Shown here one piece after another: positions 47,313 to 53,895 of a DNA stretch of 53,895 bases. The notes beneath the pieces are model-generated. The model saw only the letters and a program-made list of their open reading frames with translations, was not told the DNA's origin and did no database searches. Every line of letters starts with the position of its first letter. Positions within the stretch are counted from its first letter, which is position 1. Position numbers and translations under genes: made by a program. Where the stretch lies: the NCBI GenBank assembly GCA_017436845.1, contig JAFSCJ010000008.1, positions 1 through 53,895 of the forward strand, read 5' to 3'. The DNA comes from Muribaculaceae bacterium. Its GTDB lineage: Bacteria; Bacteroidota; Bacteroidia; Bacteroidales; Muribaculaceae.

Positions 47313-48398
47313 CTACATATATTTATTCAACTTGGCATCAAGCGTTGTTATGTCATCTACACGTTCAACAATTTCTCCTTTGCGGTTTATGATAAACGTT
47401 GTTGGCAGATTAGTAACATTGTAATTCATCAGATTAGCAGCATCGGTAACAGGGGAATTATACACCGTTATCCATGGCAAATTTTTTGCAGCTTGTTTCC
47501 ATTGAAACTCATCACCGCCGGCTGCGACTTGAAATATTTCCAATCCGGCAGCTTTTCGCTTTTCATAAATCTTTGCAAGAGCCATATTAAATGCTGTCGA
47601 TTCCTCAACACCATACATCGTAAAATTCAGCACAATGACCTTCCCTTGCGATGCCAATTCTGAAAGGCTATGCATTTCGCCTTTATAGTCCGATAGTTTT
47701 ATATCAATCAGCGGCGATTCATCAATATATACCGTATCATTTGTTGCTACGTTAGTTGACACACTGCGATTAGAAAGGTACAAGTTCTTCAAATAAGCTG
47801 TGCGAGGGTCATTAGGACGCATCTGCGCATAAGCATTCGCAACAGCTCCTATCACACGAAGATCGGCTTTATTACGAGTGTCAAACAATGCTGTTTTACC
47901 CACCTTCTTGTTTATGATATAATAGGCTACGATATCTGATGGATTTTCAAGCAACAAAGTGCTGATTTCACGCTTCAACAAAGAATCTGTTACAATTGCA
48001 GCCTCTCCTTTAGCTAAAATGACTTCATTTACAAGTCCGTCAACCTTCATCATCTTATCGGCAGAAACACTTCCCGACAAGACATAATCTCTGTCAAACT
48101 TTTCTACATTACTCTTGACCGCTACTGTTTCAATACTATCGATAGGGAAATAAATCATCTTGCCTTCCATGTTTAGGCGATATATGTCGGGATATCCTGC
48201 CGCCTCGTGGTTAACTGAGAATTTCCCGGTACTGCTCACCTCAACCGTATCGATTGAATACCACCACCCATTATCTGATGCCTCTACGACAATCTGTTTA
48301 CCGGCACCTCCTTCAACATCACCATTAACAGTCCATTGATTACTGTTACAGCTTGATAACATTGCTACTGCACAAGCCAATGATATTATTTTCTTCAT
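47313..48398 (-). CDS. Thioredoxin-like lipoprotein with DUF4369-type N terminus, lacking the CxxC pair
   Basis: The protein starts with a lipoprotein signal (MKKIISLACAVAMLSSC, Cys17). Residues 20-130 resemble DUF4369 and residues 225-361 have the TlpA/thioredoxin fold (GKVIVLNFTMYGVEESTAFN, NLPTTFIINRKGEIVERVDD). Where TlpA-type proteins have WCxxC, this one reads FTMYGVEES (259-267), so it cannot do dithiol exchange. The cis-Pro332 loop remains. It may act as a chaperone-like or ligand-binding protein on the inner or outer membrane. It is the third gene after greA and the HIT gene (11-base gap). Confidence 0.85.
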   Translation of the reverse strand: MKKIISLACAVAMLSSCNSNQWTVNGDVEGGAGKQIVVEASDNGWWYSIDTVEVSSTGKFSVNHEAAGYPDIYRLNMEGKMIYFPIDSIETVAVKSNVEKFDRDYVLSGSVSADKMMKVDGLVNEVILAKGEAAIVTDSLLKREISTLLLENPSDIVAYYIINKKVGKTALFDTRNKADLRVIGAVANAYAQMRPNDPRTAYLKNLYLSNRSVSTNVATNDTVYIDESPLIDIKLSDYKGEMHSLSELASQGKVIVLNFTMYGVEESTAFNMALAKIYEKRKAAGLEIFQVAAGGDEFQWKQAAKNLPWITVYNSPVTDAANLMNYNVTNLPTTFIINRKGEIVERVDDITTLDAKLNKYM

Positions 48399-48409
48399 CT
48401 CTTTAGCAA

Positions 48410-48826
48410 TTAAAACAGTTCCGAACGTGTTTCCTGCATCTCTTCAGCTATCGATTGTGCAATGCGAGCCATCTCCTCCGAAGTCACAACAGCCTTTTCC
48501 TTAAAGAAATTCATATCGCTTTCCACATTGATAGGGATTAAATGAACATGAGTGTGAGGCACTTCCATTCCCATCACTGCGACACCTACACGCTGACATG
48601 GCATTGCTCTCTTCATTGCCACAGCAACACGCTTTGCAAACGCCTGCAATGACACATAATCCTCATCTTCAAGGTCAAATATATAATCAACCTCTTTTTT
48701 AGGAATAACTAGCACATGTCCCGGAGTGACAGGATTAATATCTAAAAAAGCATAGTTCTTTTCATCTTCAGCCACCTTATAAGATGGTATCTCTCCTGCT
48801 ACAATACGACTGAAAATCGTTGCCAT
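48410..48826 (-). CDS. HIT family nucleotide hydrolase/transferase
   Basis: The 138-residue protein carries IFSRIVAGEIPSYKVAEDEK, PVTPGHVLVIPKKEVDYIFD and the histidine triad HTHVHLIPI, the active site of HINT-type enzymes that hydrolyse AMP-lysine or AMP-amide bonds. In vivo role is uncertain. It is placed 14 bases after greA. Confidence 0.93.
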   Translation of the reverse strand: MATIFSRIVAGEIPSYKVAEDEKNYAFLDINPVTPGHVLVIPKKEVDYIFDLEDEDYVSLQAFAKRVAVAMKRAMPCQRVGVAVMGMEVPHTHVHLIPINVESDMNFFKEKAVVTSEEMARIAQSIAEEMQETRSELF

Positions 48827-48840
48827 AGTTCTACAATCTA

Positions 48841-49311
48841 TTAAATTGAGATTTTAGTAATTTCAAATTTCATCAAGCCCGATGGCACCTTAATCTCGAC
48901 AATATCTCCCACCTTATGTCCAAGGAGTCCTTGAGCAATAGGAGTGCTTGATGCTATTTTTTTCTCTTTGAGGTTAGCTTCACTATCAGCAACGATAGTA
49001 TATTCTACCACCATGCCATTTGCAAGATTTTTAATTTCAACCTTGTTCATGATTTGCACCTCGTCGGTATTCAATTTACTTTCATCGATAATGCGAGCAT
49101 TTGCCACAAGGTCTTTCAATTGAGCAATTTTCATCTCGAGCATACCTTGCGCTTCCTTTGCCGCATCATATTCTGCATTTTCCGATAAATCTCCTTTATC
49201 GCGAGCCTCAGCAATTGCGCGAGACACTTCAGGACGCTTAACGTTTTCAAGATAAGCGATTTCTTCCATCTTCTTCTTATAACCTTCTTTGGTCATGTAA
49301 GTGATTGCCAT
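48841..49311 (-). CDS. greA: Transcription elongation factor GreA
   Basis: GreA rescues backtracked RNA polymerase by stimulating transcript cleavage. The 156 residues show the N-terminal coiled coil (GYKKKMEEIAYLENVKRPEV, EARDKGDLSENAEYDAAKEA with the acidic tip) and the FKBP-like C-terminal domain (SSTPIAQGLLGHKVGDIVEI). It heads a unit with the HIT and thioredoxin-like genes. Its leader contains a terminator-like hairpin (49340-49370) downstream of the promoter element. Confidence 0.96.
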   Translation of the reverse strand: MAITYMTKEGYKKKMEEIAYLENVKRPEVSRAIAEARDKGDLSENAEYDAAKEAQGMLEMKIAQLKDLVANARIIDESKLNTDEVQIMNKVEIKNLANGMVVEYTIVADSEANLKEKKIASSTPIAQGLLGHKVGDIVEIKVPSGLMKFEITKISI

Positions 49312-49339
49312 GGTTCTATTTGTTTTTTATTAAACGTAA

Positions 49340-49370
49340 AAAATAAAGAAACCTCAGCCTTGTCGGTGAG
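49340..49370 (-). terminator. Terminator-like hairpin in the greA leader
   Basis: On the minus strand CTCACC, a 5-base loop and GGCTGAG (one bulged C) form a stem (49353-49370) followed by GTTTCTTTATTTTTT. It lies between the -7 element at 49405-49412 and the greA ATG. Placement and shape fit an attenuator in the leader. Confidence 0.5.
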
Positions 49371-49404
49371 ATCCCTTCGTGATTATCAAAATGTTATTTC
49401 TTTG

Positions 49405-49412
49405 CAAAGGTA
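49405..49412 (-). promoter_or_regulatory. greA promoter -7 element
   Basis: TACCTTTG on the minus strand matches TAnnTTTG. The predicted start near 49398 gives a leader of about 87 bases. No -33 TTTG is found. Confidence 0.5.
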
Positions 49413-49454
49413 TGATTTTTTCTTGATATAAAAAATAAAAAAAGGAAAAAACGC

Positions 49455-49815
49455 CCAATCTCATGCCCCTCGTGGGGGATCGCCTCTAAAGTTTATTACC
49501 ATGGATTTCTCATACCACCTCGGCACTTCGTGCCACAATGTTACGGTGAGTCTCGCAATCGGGCACCGGCAAGCCGACATACCCTGCTCGCTCACTCGTG
49601 AGCTCTGCGAGGTTCTCCTATCTTAGGAGGAGAGCTTCATATCCCTCCTAAGTCTTTGACTAACAACAAAAAAGCTGCTCCACTAATGTAGGGGAGCTGT
49701 CGCAACGCGACTGAGGGGTATAATACTCAACTTTCATACCACCTACTCGGCACTTCGCTTTTCATACCCTCTCCCGGCTTCGCCGTACTCTCCCTACATT
49801 AGGGAGAGAGCTGTT
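49455..49815. repeat. Gene-free region of short hairpins and repeated motifs
   Basis: This part of the 676-base gene gap is much more GC-rich than its surroundings and carries no convincing frame. It is packed with small inverted repeats: CCCC-TCGT-GGGG, GGCAC-TTC-GTGCC, GCTCAC-TC-GTGAGC, CTCCTA-TCT-TAGGAG, CGGC-TTC-GCCG, and CTCCCTA-CAT-TAGGGAG. CATACCACCT followed by CGGCACTTCG occurs twice (near 49511 and 49735, the second with an insert of three bases). Text like AGGGGAGCTGTCGCAACGC with ACTGAGGGG resembles dispersed palindromic repeats seen in several gut bacteria. Probably remnants or copies of a dispersed repeat family. Confidence 0.6.
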
Positions 49816-49852
49816 TATCATGCCTAATACATTGATTTACACATAGATAGCT

Positions 49853-49914
49853 CTTCTCAAAGAGTCTTGACTCCCATATTCAATACTTAAAAGTATTGAA
49901 TATTATTTGAGAAG
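49853..49914. repeat. Nested inverted repeat able to form a three-way junction
   Basis: An outer 9-base stem (49853-49861 with 49906-49914) encloses two hairpins: GAGTC-TT-GACTC (49862-49873) and an 11-base perfect stem with a 2-base loop (49878-49888 with 49891-49901). The linkers are CCAT and ATTA. The symmetry could support a cloverleaf-like DNA or RNA structure. It lies just beyond the terminator of the secreted-protein gene. Function unknown. Confidence 0.6.
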
Positions 49915-49930
49915 GAATGCCCAACGATTA

Positions 49931-49964
49931 CAAAAAAGAAGGTGAGCCTTACAGACTCACCTTC
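49931..49964 (-). terminator. Terminator of the secreted-protein gene
   Basis: A 9-base perfect stem (49938-49946 with 49956-49964) with a 9-base loop is followed on the minus strand by TTTTTTG. It lies 24 bases after the stop codon. Confidence 0.8.
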
Positions 49965-49987
49965 CTATTCATTATATTAAGCGTGAA

Positions 49988-51490
49988 TTATTTAACAAGT
50001 TCTTTAGAAACTTTGTTACCACGTTTAACGATATAAAGACCGTTTTCAGGATTTGCGATTTCAACACCTTGTAGGTTGTAATATTTAGCAGCACCTTCTA
50101 CATCGTCAACTACGATATCTTCGATACCATTAACTTCACCGTTAGGATCTTGCCAACCTTCCGGAGCAATTGAGTAAAGAGCCATACCATTGTAATTGTG
50201 ACCAACCAAGAAATAAGCTCCTTCTACATTATTTGCATCAGTCAAAATTGAAGCAGAAAGCATTATCTTACGACGACCGCCATCTGAAGTGGTACCTACA
50301 CCGCCTGCAGGAACATGAGCCCATGCCATTTCTGCACCTGCGTCAGCAGTCCATTCGAAATTGTCACCAAGTTTAGCGATTTTAGCATTACCGCCACCGA
50401 CTGTAGTAGCGCCATGGTCGCCATCAGCATAAGCAACAAAATTTACTCCATTAAGTGTAAACTCAATAATACCTGTTGCATTTGCAGCAGAAACATACCA
50501 ATCTGCACCAAAATTACGAACAGCAGATTTTGTTGTTTCTCCTGTTTCTTCATTCAATACTTCTTCTATGTGGTGTGTACCATTTTCTACAAAATTTCCA
50601 TTTCTATCATATAGACCTGGCATATTTCCCATACCATCGATATAGAAATAGTCAGCTTTATATTCAGGATCATATACAATAGTAGCTGCAGTAGCACCTG
50701 CCCATCCTGAAGCATTATTATCAGCAGCAACAGGAGCAAGCATAATTACATCCGGATTACCCATGCCATCTTTATCAGGGAAACAACCTTTCCATTCTTC
50801 AGAACCTTCTTCACATTCCCAACCATAAATTTGAAGACCGGCATTAGCACCGCCACCTGCTATAACTACAGCACGTGCTTCCTGACGAGTAATATCTCCG
50901 GCAACAGCAGAATAGTCAATACGGCCTGTTTTATAAGCATTAAGTAATTCGTCTTCTGTAGCATTCAAGTCGGCAGCAAGAGCACATTCACCTGTTTCAA
51001 GGTTACTAACATAATAAATCATAATACCGCCAAATTCATCCCCTGTTTCAGAGTTTGTTCCTAAAGTTGCTTTATAGCCATGATATACAAGATGTCCGAA
51101 ATCATCTTTAGTCAAATTAAGCATAGCACCGATACCAGTACCGATAGGCTCACTATCAAGAGTAAGTTTAAGTTCGCCTAAATAGCGACCTGTAGAAAGA
51201 CCGAATTTCAACAAAGAGCCATTATCTGGACGAGCAACGTAAATTGTTGTATCCAAAACAACAGCCGAAACTTGTGTTTTTTCTGGCAAATATTGTTGTA
51301 ATACTTCACTTCCGTCAGTATTACGAGACAGCATCCAACGATTTTTCAATTCATAATCTCCAAACTTTTCATACGTAGCCGGATCTGTTTTACGAGTTAC
51401 ATCATCAGCATCAGGACCGATAGTCATATCGGCAGCGAATGAAGAAGCAGCACAAAGAAGTGCAGAAGCAAGAAGTAAACTTTTCTTCAT
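49988..51490 (-). CDS. Secreted protein of unknown function with a type IX-secretion-like C-terminal tail
   Basis: The 500-residue protein has a signal peptide (MKKSLLLASALLCAASSFAA). The body is acidic, rich in Gly, Asp and Asn, without catalytic motifs I can recognise. The pattern of short strands such as VVLDTTIYVARPDNGSLLKF and GVNFVAYADGDHGATTVGGG suggests a beta-propeller-like or beta-rich fold. The last 50 residues (KYYNLQGVEIANPENGLYIV, then KRGNKVSKELVK) look like the sorting/anchoring tails of Bacteroidales surface proteins. It is transcribed alone, with a clear terminator and a promoter element. The function is not known to me. Confidence 0.75.
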   Translation of the reverse strand: MKKSLLLASALLCAASSFAADMTIGPDADDVTRKTDPATYEKFGDYELKNRWMLSRNTDGSEVLQQYLPEKTQVSAVVLDTTIYVARPDNGSLLKFGLSTGRYLGELKLTLDSEPIGTGIGAMLNLTKDDFGHLVYHGYKATLGTNSETGDEFGGIMIYYVSNLETGECALAADLNATEDELLNAYKTGRIDYSAVAGDITRQEARAVVIAGGGANAGLQIYGWECEEGSEEWKGCFPDKDGMGNPDVIMLAPVAADNNASGWAGATAATIVYDPEYKADYFYIDGMGNMPGLYDRNGNFVENGTHHIEEVLNEETGETTKSAVRNFGADWYVSAANATGIIEFTLNGVNFVAYADGDHGATTVGGGNAKIAKLGDNFEWTADAGAEMAWAHVPAGGVGTTSDGGRRKIMLSASILTDANNVEGAYFLVGHNYNGMALYSIAPEGWQDPNGEVNGIEDIVVDDVEGAAKYYNLQGVEIANPENGLYIVKRGNKVSKELVK

Positions 51491-51540
51491 AATTTTAATG
51501 TTTTTAGTTAATAATATGGTTAGTTAAAGTTAATCGTTTT

Positions 51541-51572
51541 CATGAATATAGACTTCACCCATTATATTCATG
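51541..51572 (-). promoter_or_regulatory. 5' leader hairpin of the secreted-protein mRNA
   Basis: A perfect 10-base inverted repeat (51541-51550 with 51563-51572) with a 12-base loop lies right after the predicted start of transcription (about 51570). It could form at the 5' end of the mRNA and protect it or control translation. Confidence 0.4.
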
Positions 51573-51575
51573 GAG

Positions 51576-51583
51576 CAAAGTTA
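51576..51583 (-). promoter_or_regulatory. Promoter -7 element of the secreted-protein gene
   Basis: TAACTTTG on the minus strand matches TAnnTTTG. The leader would be about 80 bases. No -33 TTTG is seen. The rest of the divergent gap up to 51717 is AT-rich without features. Confidence 0.45.
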
Positions 51584-51717
51584 TATGTTTTTTTGAGTTA
51601 CGACTAATTATTTTACTTAAAATATTTCCTCACCATCAAAATTTAACAAACATTAAGAATACATTCTTCCGCAATACCCATCGTTCACACATTAATAATA
51701 TAAAAAGCAACACAACA

Positions 51718-51749
51718 TTTGTCCAAATCAACAAGATGAGGTAATTTTG
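51718..51749 (+). promoter_or_regulatory. hflX promoter, apparently leaderless
   Basis: TTTG is followed by exactly 20 bases and TAATTTTG, whose last base is only five bases before the hflX ATG (51755). This is a complete consensus promoter and places the start of transcription at or next to the start codon. Confidence 0.75.
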
Positions 51750-51754
51750 CATCG

Positions 51755-52975
51755 ATGAAAGATTTAATTATAGACAAAGAAACAACAGAACGAGCAGTAT
51801 TGGTGGGGCTCATCACTCCGCAACAAGGAGAAGCCAAAGCCAATGAGTATCTTGACGAACTTGCTTTTCTTGCCGACACTGCCGGTGCAGTTACAGTTCA
51901 ACGCTTTTTGCAACGCCTCGACAACCCCAATCCACGCACATTTGTCGGGACCGGAAAACTTGAAGAGATAAAACAATATGTTCTCGGCAACGAGATAGGG
52001 ATGGTAATCTTTGATGATGACCTTTCCACTAAACAGGTATCAAACATTGAAAAGGAACTGCAAGTAAAAATTCTTGACCGCACAAGTCTCATTCTCGACA
52101 TTTTTGCCAAACGCGCACAAACTGCCAACGCAAAAACTCAAGTGGAGCTTGCTCAATACCAATACTTACTACCTCGATTGACTCGCATGTGGACCCACCT
52201 TGAACGTCAACGAGGAGGTATCGGGATGCGAGGACCGGGCGAAACTCAGATTGAGACCGACCGACGTATCATTCTCGACAAAATTGCGCGACTCAAGGCG
52301 GAGCTGAAAAACATTGACAAGCAAAAATCCATACAACGCAAAAATCGAGGAAAGCTGACTCGCGTAGCTCTTGTGGGCTACACCAACGTTGGAAAATCGA
52401 CTCTGATGAATATATTGAGCAAGAGCGATGTGTTTGCCGAGAACAAACTATTTGCCACTCTCGACACCACTGTGCGCAAAGTTATCATCGATAATTTACC
52501 ATTTCTGTTGACAGACACCGTAGGCTTCATACGCAAACTTCCCACCCACCTTGTAGATTCATTCAAATCGACTCTCGACGAGGTGCGTGATGCCGACCTC
52601 CTTGTTCATGTTGTGGATATTTCTCACCCCCAATTTGAGGAGCAAATCGAAGTTGTCAACAAAACATTACAAGAAATATGCGAGAGCAAGGACAAGCCAA
52701 TGATAATGGTATTTAACAAAATCGACGCATTTTCATATATCCCTAAAGATGAAGACGATCTCACCCCTCGCACACGCGAAAACATTTCTCTTGAGGAATT
52801 AAAGACTACCTGGATGGCAAAGATGCACGACAACTGCGTGTTCATCTCCGCCAAGGAGCAAATCAACATCGAAACGCTCAAGGAACTCGTTTATGCCAAA
52901 GCAAAGGAGATACATCTCACCCGCTTCCCCTACAACGACTTCCTATTCCAAAAATATGACGAAGAATTACAATAA
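51755..52975 (+). CDS. hflX: GTPase HflX
   Basis: HflX binds 50S subunits and helps split stalled ribosomes. The 406 residues have the N-terminal HflX domain (residues 10-190; FVGTGKLEEIKQYVLG, RGGIGMRGPGETQIETDRR), then the GTPase with GYTNVGKST (P-loop), DTVGFIRKLPTHLVDSFKST (switch II), and NKID. Full length; no truncation. It heads a unit with the DUF4491 gene 3 bases downstream. Confidence 0.96.
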   Translation: MKDLIIDKETTERAVLVGLITPQQGEAKANEYLDELAFLADTAGAVTVQRFLQRLDNPNPRTFVGTGKLEEIKQYVLGNEIGMVIFDDDLSTKQVSNIEKELQVKILDRTSLILDIFAKRAQTANAKTQVELAQYQYLLPRLTRMWTHLERQRGGIGMRGPGETQIETDRRIILDKIARLKAELKNIDKQKSIQRKNRGKLTRVALVGYTNVGKSTLMNILSKSDVFAENKLFATLDTTVRKVIIDNLPFLLTDTVGFIRKLPTHLVDSFKSTLDEVRDADLLVHVVDISHPQFEEQIEVVNKTLQEICESKDKPMIMVFNKIDAFSYIPKDEDDLTPRTRENISLEELKTTWMAKMHDNCVFISAKEQINIETLKELVYAKAKEIHLTRFPYNDFLFQKYDEELQ

Positions 52976-52978
52976 ACG

Positions 52979-53293
52979 ATGGAAACAATAATGCAATTTT
53001 TACAAGAATATCATTTATTAGGATTAATAATAGGTGTTTGCACATTTTTAATAATAGGATTGTTTCATCCGGTAGTGATAAAATGTGAATACTATTTCGG
53101 CACTCGTTGCTGGTGGTGGTTTTTAGTTTTAGGATTAATCGGGGTGGGACTATCCATTTGGGTGGAAAATGTTCTATGGTCAACATTACTCGGAGTCTTT
53201 GCGTTCTCTTCATTTTGGACCGTTAAAGAAATTTTTGACCAAGCCAAACGCGTAGAAAAAGGCTGGTTCCCACGAAACCCCAACCGCAAGTAG
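52979..53293 (+). CDS. DUF4491 family small membrane protein
   Basis: The 104-residue protein has three hydrophobic segments (about 12-30, 44-60, 64-82) and the conserved pattern FHPVVIKCEYYFGTRCWWWF and AKRVEKGWFPRNP of DUF4491. It probably sits in the inner membrane; function unknown. It follows hflX by 3 bases and is likely co-transcribed. A second possible start (MQFLQEYHLLGLI) lies 12 bases inside. Confidence 0.8.
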   Translation: METIMQFLQEYHLLGLIIGVCTFLIIGLFHPVVIKCEYYFGTRCWWWFLVLGLIGVGLSIWVENVLWSTLLGVFAFSSFWTVKEIFDQAKRVEKGWFPRNPNRK

Positions 53294-53331
53294 GTCCACC
53301 GACAATTCATTTTCAAAGACACATTATTAAT

Positions 53332-53895
53332 ATGATTTCAGTAGATGGATTGACCGTCGAATTTGGCGGCACAACACTCTTTAAAGATATTTCGTTTCAA
53401 ATCAACGAAAAAGACCGCATTGCCCTCATGGGTAAGAATGGCGCCGGCAAAAGCACTCTGCTCAAAATTCTTGCCGGAGTGCGCAACGCTACTCGCGGAA
53501 CTGTTTCTGTCCCCAAAGATTGCGTTGTGGCTTACTTGCCTCAACATCTCATGACCGAAGATGGTCGCACTGTGAGAGAGGAAGCATCTCAAGCATTTGC
53601 CCATCTGATGGAAGCTGAAGCCGAAATTGAGAAGCTAAACAATGAGCTTGCCACTCGCACCGACTATGAGAGCGATGACTACATGGATTTGATTGAAAAG
53701 GTGAGCGAACTGAGCGAGAAGTTTTACGCCATTGACATGACTCACTTTGACGAAGATGTTGAAAAAACTCTCATGGGACTTGGCTTTGAACGCGAACAAC
53801 TTGACCGCCCAACATCGGAGTTCAGCGGTGGGTGGCGCATGCGCATCGAGCTAGCAAAATTGCTCCTAAAAAATCCTGATGTATTACTCCTCGAC
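53332..53895 (+). CDS. ABC-F family ATP-binding protein, partial (3' end outside window)
   Basis: The 188 visible residues hold one ABC domain: MISVDGLTVEFGGTTLFKDI, Walker A GKNGAGKST, Q-loop VVAYLPQHL, signature SGGWRMRIELA, and Walker B VLLLD at the very end of the window. No membrane segments are present, so it is a soluble ABC-F protein of the Uup/YbiT/EttA group. These act on ribosomes or in resistance. It lies 38 bases after DUF4491 and may share its transcript. The second domain is cut off, so the subgroup cannot be told. Confidence 0.9.
   Translation, partial: MISVDGLTVEFGGTTLFKDISFQINEKDRIALMGKNGAGKSTLLKILAGVRNATRGTVSVPKDCVVAYLPQHLMTEDGRTVREEASQAFAHLMEAEAEIEKLNNELATRTDYESDDYMDLIEKVSELSEKFYAIDMTHFDEDVEKTLMGLGFEREQLDRPTSEFSGGWRMRIELAKLLLKNPDVLLLD

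Noticed and set aside
49455..49915. CRISPR array or integron-like repeats in the gene-free gap
   Set aside because: The repeats are not evenly spaced and differ from each other; there are no cas or integrase genes.

Overview
The window is chromosomal DNA of a Bacteroidota species. It is most likely a gut-type member of the order Bacteroidales; the family (for example Muribaculaceae) cannot be fixed from sequence reading alone. The evidence is: promoters of the Bacteroidota type (TTTG, 19-21 bases, TAnnTTTG) before many genes; almost no Shine-Dalgarno sequences; cysteine-free forms of S4, S14 and L36; the alternative Bacteroidetes GlmU-like protein; DUF1460 and DUF4491 proteins; an LTA-synthase-like sulfatase; and a secreted protein with a type IX-secretion-like tail.

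Layout. (1) 1-3120: an outward-facing, stable-RNA-like promoter at the left edge, a DUF1460 cell-wall hydrolase (+) and a membrane sulfatase/phosphotransferase (-). (2) 3120-4500: enolase with its own promoter and terminator. (3) 4530-22830: an unbroken minus-strand cluster of 33 translation, transcription and secretion genes in the order rpsL-rpsG-fusA, S10 (rpsJ to rpsQ), spc (rplN to secY, map, infA, rpmJ) and alpha (rpsM to rplQ). It has one strong promoter before rpsL, one terminator after rplQ and a few longer gaps that may hold autoregulatory leaders. tuf and adk are absent. (4) 22880-26900: an S41 peptidase gene broken by an in-frame amber codon, a methyltransferase, dTDP-4-dehydrorhamnose epimerase, and a divergent alternative GlmU-type protein. 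(5) 26980-31600: Kef-type antiporter, GntP-type permease and glycerate kinase. (6) 31670-35830: asd; prfB (with a +1 frameshift) followed by argB; and a divergent M20 deacylase of the ArgE type. (7) 35830-44240: orphan TolC-family lipoprotein, a remnant of a zeta-toxin-like ATPase, a TonB-receptor-like barrel, and the group parE-coaD-S41 peptidase. (8) 44400-47310: three glycosyltransferases in a tight plus-strand operon. (9) 47310-49410: greA, HIT protein and a thioredoxin-like lipoprotein, with an attenuator-like hairpin in the greA leader. (10) 49420-49920: a gene-free stretch dense in hairpins and short repeats. (11) 49940-51600: a secreted protein of unknown function. (12) 51700-end: hflX, DUF4491 and a partial ABC-F gene.

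How it fits together: most of the window is core growth machinery (translation, Sec export, enolase, Asp/Arg biosynthesis, RF2, topoisomerase IV, CoA). Lineage-specific envelope genes (sulfatase, glycosyltransferases, TonB-like barrel, efflux channel, secreted protein) are spread between these core genes. I see no CRISPR array, prophage, integrase, transposase, tRNA or rRNA gene. No clearly new multi-gene system stands out. The best leads are the structured intergenic region at 49450-49915, the greA leader hairpin, the two apparently leaderless promoters, the decaying zeta-toxin fragment and the amber-interrupted peptidase.
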